DNA of 15,067 nucleotides from Calditrichota bacterium (GTDB lineage: Bacteria > Calditrichota > Calditrichia > RBG-13-44-9): NCBI GenBank assembly GCA_024276455.1, contig JAJRXE010000209.1, positions 1 to 15,067 on the forward strand. Direction: 5' to 3'. Below, piece after piece: positions 7,474 to 14,481 of this stretch (position 1 is the first letter of the stretch; each line of letters opens with the position of its first letter). The notes below the pieces were generated by a model, which made no database searches, was not told the DNA's origin, and was given only the letters and a program-made list of their open reading frames with translations. A program made the position numbers and the translations under genes.

Positions 7474-10400
7474 ATGAAACTGTTCCCTATTTTTAAAAAG
7501 CCTTTGGTCTTGCTGGTAGTCGTTCTATTCGGGGCAATGGCGTATTCCAACCTTTCTGCCCAAACAGGGAGCATTGCGCTTGACGATTCGCTGTTGAATA
7601 AGTTCTCCATCGAGGATCTGGTGAAGCTGAAAAAAATGCTGGAGCAGGAGAGGCAGCGGTTAATTGAAGAGCAACAGAAGGATTTACAGCGGGGAATAGA
7701 CCTCAGTAAAGATTTCTTGAATAAAAAACGGGAAGAGAACGAGAAGCAGGATCTGATTCTCATTCGGGTGGCGGAATATTACATTGAGGAAGCGGATGCG
7801 GAATTCGAAGATGCAATGGAGAAGTACAACCGCCAATATGATGAATACGAAAAGCAATTAGAGGCCTATCGGGCGGGGAAAATTAAAGTCGAACCCCAAA
7901 AACCGGAATTCCCCAAGAAAAATTACCAAAAACCGATTGCCATTTACGATTTAATCCTGAAAAACTTTCCGGAATCCGACCTGGCCGACGATGCCCTTTA
8001 CAACAAGGCCTATTTGCTGGAAAAGATGAACGAAGAAGAGGCTGCTCGGCAGGTTTACCAGGAGCTGATCGATAAATATCCCGAAGGCGAATACACTCCG
8101 GAAGCTTATATGCATCTGGCCGAATTTTATTTCCAGCCCAAATTGGGGCAATCCAGAGAGGATGCCATTCGCAATTTGCGTAAAGCTGCTCTGCTCTATA
8201 AAAATGTTATTCAGTTTAAGGATTCTCCCCGTTACGACGAGGCACTTTACAAATTGGGATGGACCTACTACCGCCTGGCAGCGGATAATCCGGAAAATTA
8301 CACCGACGCGATTCTTTACTTCACTTTAGTGATTCAGGACATCGAGAAAAATCGCAAGCTTGACCCGGAAGGGAAGTACGTTAAATCGAACATTCAACCG
8401 GAGGCCATGCAGTATCTGGCGGCTTGTTTTGTCGATACTTCGTATGCCCCCGATGGGATCGGAAAAATAACCCGCTATTTGCAGGATCTCGGTTTACCGA
8501 AATTCGGAGTGCATGTGCTTTCGGATATGGGCGATTTGTACGCCCGCATCGTGGACTACGACAAGAGTATTCGTGCTTACAATCGCCTGTTAGAGTTGTA
8601 CCCGGATTACATCCATGCGCCACTGATTGGTAAGAAAATTGCCGACGTGTATGTTCTGGCGAATCGGCTGGAAGATGCCTACCGGCAGCGCGAAAAGGTC
8701 TTTGAGATGTACAACCCCACTTCAGAATGGTATGCCAAGATTGAGCAGAGCAACATCCCGGAACGTTTGGATGTGCTCAACGAAGCTTACCAGATTACCG
8801 AAGAAGCGTTGCGAGGGAATTTGCTTTACAAATTGGCTCAGGCCGAGGAACTGGAAAAAGCCGGGGGAGATTCCCTGGCCGCGTACAGCGAGTTTGCCAA
8901 GTTGGCCAAAAAATACATTGAATATTTCCCCACGGATGAAAACGCCTACGAAATCAACTGGTCTCTGGCTTATGTATTGGACACCAAATTGGGTCGTTAC
9001 AAAGAAGCGTTTGAGGAATATATTCGGGTGAGCAACGATTACCTAGAATCTGAACATCGGGAAGAAGCGGCTAATAATGCTATTGCGGTGGCCCAAACGC
9101 TGGTTCAATTAAAACGGACCACAGTGGATACCACTCAGATAGCCGGCATGGATATGGCTCAGATTGCCGCTCGCGATTTAACCGAAGAAGAGAAAATGTT
9201 AGCCGAGGCTTACGACAATTACATTAAATTGTTCCCGGACACTGAAAAGACCGCCACCTATTTGGCCAACGCCGGCGCTTTGTATTACCAGCATGGGCAA
9301 TTCGACCTGGCTCGAAAATATTATCAGACCATGGTGACCAAATTTCCCAATGCTCAGCAGCGGAGCATTGGTTTAATCTCCCTGATGAACAGCTATTTCT
9401 TCCTGGGAAAATACAAGGATGCCGAATATGTGGCCCGCAAAATTGTCGAGACGGGCAATTTACCGGAAGACCAGATGGAAATAGCCCGGAAGCGAATCGG
9501 GGAATCCATTTACAAAAATGCCGAGCGTCTGGAGCAGGAAGGACAGTACCTGGAAGCCGCACAGGAGTTTTTCCGGGTGTATACCGAAGGGCGGGCCAAT
9601 CAAAAAATTGTTGATCTGGCTTTGATTAATAGTGCCCGTAATTATGAGAAAGCGGAAGAATGGCAGAAAGCCATTGCCGTGTACGACACGCTGGTGGAGA
9701 ACTTTCCCAAATCTTCCTACCGTTTAATTGCTTTGGGACGAATTGCGGATGCTTACAAGCAGATTGAAGATTACAAAGGGGTCGGGCGAACCTACGAACG
9801 GATTGTGGAACTTTATCCGGAGAGCAAAGATGCTGAAGCCGCGCTGTACAATGCCAGTATTTTTTACGCCAAAGCCGGTGCCTGGGCCGACGCAGTTCGG
9901 GCGAACAATAAATACATCGAGAAATATCCCCAGAATCCGGAATCAAAAGACCTCTTGTTCGAAAATGCCCGGTACTACTTGAAGTTGAACGACCTGGCGG
10001 CGGCAAATCGGATTTACAACGATTTTGCCCAACATTATCCCAACGATCCGCGCACCATCGAAGCCTTCTACCGCCGGGGCGAGTATTACTACGAGAGAGG
10101 ACAGTACGATCTTGCCAAACAGGAATTCCAGAAGGCCATTGCCAAGAGCGAAGAATTCGCCCGAATCGGGAAAGATCCCAACCTTTACTATGCCGCCGAG
10201 GCTTATTTTAAGCTGGGGGAAATTGAATACAAAGAATTTCAGGACATAAAATTAACCTATCCGGAAGCGACCTTACGGGCTCAACTCAAGCGTAAAAAAG
10301 ACAAGCTGCTGGCGACCATCGATGCGTTTACGAAGGTAATTAAACTGGGGTCTATTCGTGGATTCGAAGCCATGTATCGGGTGGCGGAAGCGTACGAAAA

Positions 10401-12288
10401 ATTTGCCGATGCCATTGCCGACCAGGAATTGCCGCCAAATTTAACCGAAGACCAGCGACTGGTTCAACGCGATAAGGTATTTAAAGCAGCCGTTCCCGCT
10501 TACGATCGGGCAGTGGAAGAATATAAAAACGTAATTAAGAATATCCCGGTTTATGCCGAGAAATTAGAAATATCGTTATTCGATACGACAGGAACTCAAC
10601 AACCGACCAGCGAAACCGAGGATTCAGTGAGTATCGTGTTAAAAGAAAGTATTCAGGACAGCACCCGGGATGTGGCGTTGCGCTGGTACAATAAAGCCGA
10701 AGAGAAAATTTCTTACATCCTTTACACGGTAGCAGAGCGTTCTTCGGAATTCATTACTGCTTATCTGCGGCAAAAGAGTCCCTTTACCGGATTAAAATAT
10801 CTGTCCTGGAAAAAACTACTGCTGGAACGAGCCGTGGCGCCGGCGGTCCGCGTTACCATGGAAGCCCATTTAAAAAATATCCGGATTTCTTCCCAGGTTG
10901 GACTGGATAATAAATATGTGCGGGAGTCGAAACGGAAGATTCTGCTGACTAACAATATTCTGGGCGACCAGTACGGCCTGTTAACCAAGGATGCCGCTCG
11001 AATTTATCGGGATCAGGTGAAAGAGCTGGTTAAGTTAATCGATGCCGGAGACAATGCCACCACACCGGACGGTTTAAATTCCTTGGATTACAACGAGCAG
11101 GTGTTGACAACCCTGGATTACATTAATGAATTTTTAGGCACCTCGCTGAATTATTACCAGGGCACCTTAATGTTTGCCCGCGATAATAATATTGAAAACG
11201 ATGCGGTTTTAACCACCCAGGAGCGGTTGCTAAATCTGGCCTACGAAACGGGGACGCTGATGTTGGATCTGGCGAATGAGGCCGCCCAGAATCGCGATAA
11301 CTACTACGCCAAATCGGATGAAACCGGCGACCAGCGTTACCAGCTTGGCGGTGTTTACTTTGATGATCAGCGTTCGACCCTGGAAGAATACGCCAAGCGC
11401 ACCCTGGAATTGGCTTATCAGATTACTAAAGATTACGACCTGAAAGACAATATCTGGACCAAACTAATTCTGGCAAAATTGATTGAACTGGATCCGGCGA
11501 AATATTTAGGCGACATGCCCAAAGAAAAACTCATTGTAATGAGCGACAGTACCTGGTTTGTTAGCGATTCGTTTGCGCTGGATTGGACCAATCCAGATCT
11601 GGATGACAGCCAGTGGAAAAAGGCGGTGATTGTGCAGGTACCTGCGGATATGTTCTTCTCGTTGTTCGCCTCCGAAGGAATTAATCCACCGGCAATCTGG
11701 ATCACCAAAAACAAAGCAGTAACCGGGGAAACGGCTCCGGATACCACCGCGATGGATACCACTGCCATGGATACCACCCGGAGCGGGCCTCGTTCCCTGG
11801 AATTGGAGGAGAAAGAAGTGCTTGAACCGGCCCTTGCCAGCGGTCTCAGCACAGACACGACTGCAACAACCCCTGCTGTTAGCGCCGAGCCGGACACTTT
11901 GGTTGCCTTTTTCCGTAAGCATTTCCGCTTAAATGCCCGACCGGTGGGCGGTCATGTGTACATTACCGCCGATGATGAATACCATTTCTATCTGAATGGA
12001 GAATACATTAAAGGGGACGACACTCGCATCTTTACCGAGGTGGATTCGGTGGAATTTATTGCCTTCAGCGATTATTTAAAGCAGGGAGACAACCTCATTG
12101 CCATCGACGTGGGAGACTACGACAATGTGCCTCGCTACGGATTACGCTTCTATATGGAGTTAGAGCTGTTACCCGGAGAAGTCACCGCTGCCGCCGAACG
12201 TCTCCGAAAACAAATTGCCGAGAGTGTGGATGAAAATCGACTTAAAACCGTGATGATTTTAAATAAGAATCGAATTATTTATCACTAA
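7474..12288 (+). CDS. Giant exported TPR protein with C-terminal galactose-binding-like domain, 1604 aa
   Basis: No gene name is recognised. A signal peptide (MKLFPIFKK, hydrophobic core, NLSA) is probably cut before Q30. A charged coiled coil at about 41-145 is followed by a very long TPR array at about 155-1030. Its repeats show alternating patterns such as IAIYDLILKNFPES, LGWTYYRLA, IAVYDTLVENFPKS and RRGEYYYERGQYDLAKQEF. A helical region without clear repeats follows to about 1350. The C terminus resembles a galactose-binding-like jelly roll: WTNPDLDDSQWKKA (from about 1371) begins it, and FFRKHFRLN and YLNGEYIKG (1479-1512) plus LKQGDNLIAIDVGDYDN finish it. A Thr/Asp/Pro-rich linker at about 1415-1476 interrupts this domain. 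Coiled coil followed by TPRs is also the layout of CpoB in the Tol-Pal system, though this protein is far larger. It is probably periplasmic or outer-membrane associated and probably works with the TolQ/ExbD-like genes downstream. Confidence 0.82.
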   Translation: MKLFPIFKKPLVLLVVVLFGAMAYSNLSAQTGSIALDDSLLNKFSIEDLVKLKKMLEQERQRLIEEQQKDLQRGIDLSKDFLNKKREENEKQDLILIRVAEYYIEEADAEFEDAMEKYNRQYDEYEKQLEAYRAGKIKVEPQKPEFPKKNYQKPIAIYDLILKNFPESDLADDALYNKAYLLEKMNEEEAARQVYQELIDKYPEGEYTPEAYMHLAEFYFQPKLGQSREDAIRNLRKAALLYKNVIQFKDSPRYDEALYKLGWTYYRLAADNPENYTDAILYFTLVIQDIEKNRKLDPEGKYVKSNIQPEAMQYLAACFVDTSYAPDGIGKITRYLQDLGLPKFGVHVLSDMGDLYARIVDYDKSIRAYNRLLELYPDYIHAPLIGKKIADVYVLANRLEDAYRQREKVFEMYNPTSEWYAKIEQSNIPERLDVLNEAYQITEEALRGNLLYKLAQAEELEKAGGDSLAAYSEFAKLAKKYIEYFPTDENAYEINWSLAYVLDTKLGRYKEAFEEYIRVSNDYLESEHREEAANNAIAVAQTLVQLKRTTVDTTQIAGMDMAQIAARDLTEEEKMLAEAYDNYIKLFPDTEKTATYLANAGALYYQHGQFDLARKYYQTMVTKFPNAQQRSIGLISLMNSYFFLGKYKDAEYVARKIVETGNLPEDQMEIARKRIGESIYKNAERLEQEGQYLEAAQEFFRVYTEGRANQKIVDLALINSARNYEKAEEWQKAIAVYDTLVENFPKSSYRLIALGRIADAYKQIEDYKGVGRTYERIVELYPESKDAEAALYNASIFYAKAGAWADAVRANNKYIEKYPQNPESKDLLFENARYYLKLNDLAAANRIYNDFAQHYPNDPRTIEAFYRRGEYYYERGQYDLAKQEFQKAIAKSEEFARIGKDPNLYYAAEAYFKLGEIEYKEFQDIKLTYPEATLRAQLKRKKDKLLATIDAFTKVIKLGSIRGFEAMYRVAEAYEKFADAIADQELPPNLTEDQRLVQRDKVFKAAVPAYDRAVEEYKNVIKNIPVYAEKLEISLFDTTGTQQPTSETEDSVSIVLKESIQDSTRDVALRWYNKAEEKISYILYTVAERSSEFITAYLRQKSPFTGLKYLSWKKLLLERAVAPAVRVTMEAHLKNIRISSQVGLDNKYVRESKRKILLTNNILGDQYGLLTKDAARIYRDQVKELVKLIDAGDNATTPDGLNSLDYNEQVLTTLDYINEFLGTSLNYYQGTLMFARDNNIENDAVLTTQERLLNLAYETGTLMLDLANEAAQNRDNYYAKSDETGDQRYQLGGVYFDDQRSTLEEYAKRTLELAYQITKDYDLKDNIWTKLILAKLIELDPAKYLGDMPKEKLIVMSDSTWFVSDSFALDWTNPDLDDSQWKKAVIVQVPADMFFSLFASEGINPPAIWITKNKAVTGETAPDTTAMDTTAMDTTRSGPRSLELEEKEVLEPALASGLSTDTTATTPAVSAEPDTLVAFFRKHFRLNARPVGGHVYITADDEYHFYLNGEYIKGDDTRIFTEVDSVEFIAFSDYLKQGDNLIAIDVGDYDNVPRYGLRFYMELELLPGEVTAAAERLRKQIAESVDENRLKTVMILNKNRIIYH
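11551..12178 (+). other. Galactose-binding-like domain split by a low-complexity linker (inside the 1604-aa protein)
   Basis: The first half (about residues 1360-1412) shows the pattern W-x-NPDLDDSQW-x-x-A and a later AIWITK. The second half (about 1478-1568) shows an F-R-K-x-F strand, ITADDEYHFYLNGEYI and LKQGDNLIAIDVGDYDN. Both patterns are familiar from beta-sandwich carbohydrate-binding-like domains of glycosidases and related surface proteins. Ligand binding is not implied; such folds can also be purely structural. The assignment is from pattern recognition only. Confidence 0.55.
11740..11778 (+). repeat. 15-bp tandem repeat, about 2.6 copies, coding for DTTAM
   Basis: Units at 11740-11754 and 11755-11769 (GATACCACYGCSATG) are followed by the partial unit GATACCACC (11770-11778). 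They encode DTTAM-DTTAM-DTT in the linker of the 1604-aa protein. The units differ at two third-codon positions. Confidence 0.9.
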
Positions 12289-12309
12289 AACATATTGCAG
12301 GTAAAAAAC

Positions 12310-12645
12310 ATGGTAAAGTTAACAGCCATTCTGGTCGTATTATTGTTAAGTCTATCGCTTTTCGCGCAGGGACAGGGACAAACACAAAGTCAGGCGCCCC
12401 AGCGCACCTTGATAGACTTAACCAAGTTGGGGAAAACGTACACCATCTCTGCCCGGGTGGAGTTGCCGCAGGTGAAAATGTTCGATCGACGAATAAAGCC
12501 CAATTTCGAGGATGTGACGGCTGATAAGTCCTTCGAGAACGAGCTTTCTTCGCAGGCGGAACGAATAGAGTTCGAGCCGATTACCAGCGGCAGAGTGCAA
12601 CCGGTTGTAAATATCGAAGCGCTTTTAAATAAAAAACGTTTTTAA
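12310..12645 (+). CDS. Small exported protein of unknown function, 111 aa
   Basis: I do not recognise this protein. The ATG at 12310 is preferred over the in-frame TTG at 12295: AGGT at 12299-12302 lies 7 nt upstream, and this start gives a clean signal peptide (MVKLTAILVV, hydrophobic stretch, SLFA) with probable cleavage before Q20. The mature part is about 92 residues: a Gln-rich start (QGQGQTQSQ), then a segment with LIDLTKLGKTYTISARVELP that looks beta-rich, and a charged end with INIEALLNKKRF-like character (VNIEALLNKKRF). It has no cysteine and no second membrane segment. It lies 21 nt after the giant TPR gene and 55 nt before the TolQ-like gene, so it probably belongs to the same operon and may be a periplasmic accessory part. 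Confidence 0.7.
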   Translation: MVKLTAILVVLLLSLSLFAQGQGQTQSQAPQRTLIDLTKLGKTYTISARVELPQVKMFDRRIKPNFEDVTADKSFENELSSQAERIEFEPITSGRVQPVVNIEALLNKKRF

Positions 12646-12684
12646 GTGTTTGGAATAAAAACTAATTAAATAATATCCAAATTT

Positions 12685-12691
12685 AAGGAGG
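12685..12691 (+). promoter_or_regulatory. Consensus Shine-Dalgarno of the TolQ/ExbB-like gene
   Basis: AAGGAGG is a full match to the anti-Shine-Dalgarno consensus, 9 nt before the ATG at 12701. It is the strongest ribosome binding site in the window. This suggests the channel subunit is translated at a higher level than its neighbours, in line with the excess of TolQ/ExbB over TolR/ExbD in known complexes. Confidence 0.85.
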
Positions 12692-12700
12692 TTTTACGTT

Positions 12701-13372
12701 ATGGGTTCTGGCATTCAATTTTGGAAACATTTTTTTGAGAATTTCAGCACCAGTTCGTCGGGTTATATCTTCATGTGGATCATTTTAGCCATGTTTATTG
12801 TTGCGATTGCCATTGCTGTGGAACGAATTTACTACGTGATGGTGCGTTCGAATGTGAATGCAGACAAGTTTATGATGGAAATCCGCAAGCTGGTAACCAG
12901 CGGCAATATTAAACGGGCGATTGAGTTGTGCGAACAGGGGAAGCAGAAAGCGCTTCCGTACGTGGTTTTGGCCGGCTTGAAACGGGTTGCCGAAAGCGAA
13001 AGCCTGGACTTCCGTTCCATTCAGAATGCGGTGGATGAAGGTACCCTGGAGGTGATTCCGCAACTGCAAAAACGCACCAATTACCTCTCCATGCTGGCAA
13101 ATGTGGCTACCCTGACCGGTTTGATGGGAACCATCTACGGTCTGATTCTCTCTTTCGAGGCGATTGGTGGTACGGCCATTCCGGAAGCGGATAAACCCAA
13201 AGTGCTGGCTCGCGGTATTTCGGTGGCCATGAACACAACCATTTTCGGTCTGGCTGTTGCCGTGCCGACCTTGATTGTGTACAACATTATTCAGAATAAA
13301 ACCACTCAAATTATTGACGAAATGGACGAACATTTAGTAAAGTTGATTAATTTGATTACCGGGAACCGTTAA
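12701..13372 (+). CDS. MotA/TolQ/ExbB-family proton channel protein
   Basis: This is an inner-membrane subunit of a proton-motive-force-driven motor, 223 aa, typical for TolQ/ExbB. Three membrane segments are visible: about 22-41, 128-150 and 174-196. A cytoplasmic domain lies between the first and second. The second segment carries the family pattern TGLMGTIYGLILSF, with T144 at the position of TolQ T145. The third has GISVAMNTTIFGLAVAVP followed by YN, with T180 matching TolQ T178. These threonines line the proton path in the family. The two ExbD-like genes follow directly (15-nt gap), the expected partners. Which subfamily it belongs to (ExbB, TolQ, AglR) cannot be settled here; the one-plus-two arrangement resembles AglR with AglQ and AglS. 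Confidence 0.93.
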   Translation: MGSGIQFWKHFFENFSTSSSGYIFMWIILAMFIVAIAIAVERIYYVMVRSNVNADKFMMEIRKLVTSGNIKRAIELCEQGKQKALPYVVLAGLKRVAESESLDFRSIQNAVDEGTLEVIPQLQKRTNYLSMLANVATLTGLMGTIYGLILSFEAIGGTAIPEADKPKVLARGISVAMNTTIFGLAVAVPTLIVYNIIQNKTTQIIDEMDEHLVKLINLITGNR

Positions 13373-13387
13373 TAAGAGAGGCGTCAA

Positions 13388-13948
13388 ATGGCTTACAAAC
13401 CCTCAATGCGCATACATCTGAAAATGGAACAGATGTCTCTGGATATTCGGCCGGTAATGAATTTGATGGTGGTTCTTATTCCCCTTTTGCTGGCGGGTTC
13501 GGTGTGGACCAAGCTGGCGGTCAAGAAGTTGAATCTGCCGCCCAAGAGCGCTGGCTTAGGCGGAGTGGACACGAATAAACCGACGGAAATAGAGAAACGG
13601 CTTGGTTTAACGGTGATCATTTCCAAAAAAGGTTTTTACATTGGTACGACGAGTGGCTTTTTGAGTGCGGAAGAAAACCGAGACACTCAATCTGCAGAAC
13701 CGTCGATCCCGTTAAAGGAGAACGGTGAGTACGATTTTGAAAAACTGCAGGCAAAGTTGCGGGAAATTAAAGAGAAGGTTCTTCCCACCGATTTCGTGGA
13801 CAAGGAAACCATTATGATCACCGCCGAGTCCGATATTGCCTACAAATTTCTCATCAAAACGATGGATTATGTAACGTCGTTTACCGATGAGGAGGGAAAT
13901 GAGCAGCCGCTGTTCCCTCAAATAATTATCGGCCAGGTAGTGACCTAA
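13388..13948 (+). CDS. ExbD/TolR-family protein lacking the membrane aspartate
   Basis: This is a single-pass inner-membrane partner of the TolQ-like protein, 186 aa. A short cytoplasmic N terminus is followed by a membrane segment at about 22-40 (RPVMNLMVVLIPLLLAGSVW) and a periplasmic domain. That domain has the ExbD/TolR-like ending: IMITAESDIAYKFLIKTMDY, then FPQIIIGQV. Aligned without gaps to TolR (IVPLLDVLLVLLLIF), the proton-carrying Asp (TolR D23, ExbD D25) is N25 here, codon AAT at 13460-13462. The nearest acid, D19, lies outside the core of the helix. The ribosome binding site AGAGG lies before the ATG. The protein is also longer than a typical ExbD, with an extra loop (about 57-110). 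It may be a structural rather than proton-translocating partner. Confidence 0.85.
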   Translation: MAYKPSMRIHLKMEQMSLDIRPVMNLMVVLIPLLLAGSVWTKLAVKKLNLPPKSAGLGGVDTNKPTEIEKRLGLTVIISKKGFYIGTTSGFLSAEENRDTQSAEPSIPLKENGEYDFEKLQAKLREIKEKVLPTDFVDKETIMITAESDIAYKFLIKTMDYVTSFTDEEGNEQPLFPQIIIGQVVT

Positions 13949-13969
13949 TAACCGTGGGGTGTAAATAAA

Positions 13970-14455
13970 ATGGCTTTTATTCCTTCGAGACGAAAGAAAC
14001 ACTTGTTTATAAGACGTGAGGACCTGAACCTTACGTCCATGATGGACATGATGACGATTATTTTGCTCTTCTTACTGAAGACCTATTCGACCACCGGACA
14101 GATAATGACTCCATCCGAGGACATGAAACTGCCCTATTCCTTGAGCAAGGAGCAGCCGCGGAAAGAATTGGAGGTCGCCGTAACGCGGCACGATATCATC
14201 GTGGGTGATGAGGTCGTGATGCGTCTCGACGAAGTCCCGACAGATCAGAACCTGATTCCGGCCCTGTATGCCAAACTGCGTAAATTAGCCGACATGGCGA
14301 AGGAGGATGAGATCCGGTTTGGTAAACCTTTTACCCATGAAGTCATCATCGAGGCAGACGAAAATACCCCTTTTCAGCTCCTGGTGAAGGTCTTGTACAC
14401 CTGTGGGCAGTCGGAGTTCAATAAGTTGAGATTGTTAACGTATCAAGAAAAATAA
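13970..14455 (+). CDS. ExbD/TolR-family protein with intact membrane aspartate
   Basis: This is the second TolR/ExbD-like partner, 161 aa. The basic N terminus (RRKKHLFIRRED) is cytoplasmic, and one membrane segment follows at about 22-40 (TSMMDMMTIILLFLLKTYS). D26 (codon GAC at 14045-14047) sits where TolR D23 and ExbD D25 sit, so this subunit should carry the protonatable residue. A short MKLP motif after the membrane matches the family's 'v.LP'. The periplasmic end, EVIIEADENTPFQLLVKVLYTC then LRLLTYQEK, is the ExbD/TolR C-terminal pattern. It follows the first ExbD-like gene by 21 nt. The two are clearly different proteins rather than a recent duplication. Confidence 0.92.
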   Translation: MAFIPSRRKKHLFIRREDLNLTSMMDMMTIILLFLLKTYSTTGQIMTPSEDMKLPYSLSKEQPRKELEVAVTRHDIIVGDEVVMRLDEVPTDQNLIPALYAKLRKLADMAKEDEIRFGKPFTHEVIIEADENTPFQLLVKVLYTCGQSEFNKLRLLTYQEK

Positions 14456-14481
14456 CTATTCGGGAAAGAGGATGTAAAATT

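Noticed and set aside
12632..12643. Palindrome AAAAACGTTTTT at the stop of the small exported protein gene
   Set aside because: It is A/T-only apart from one CG, leaves no room for a stable loop, and is not a convincing terminator or operator.
12649..12676. Internal promoter before the TolQ-like gene (TTGGAA and TAATAT)
   Set aside because: The spacer is only 15 nt and the -35 match is poor; in such an AT-rich gap this is expected by chance.
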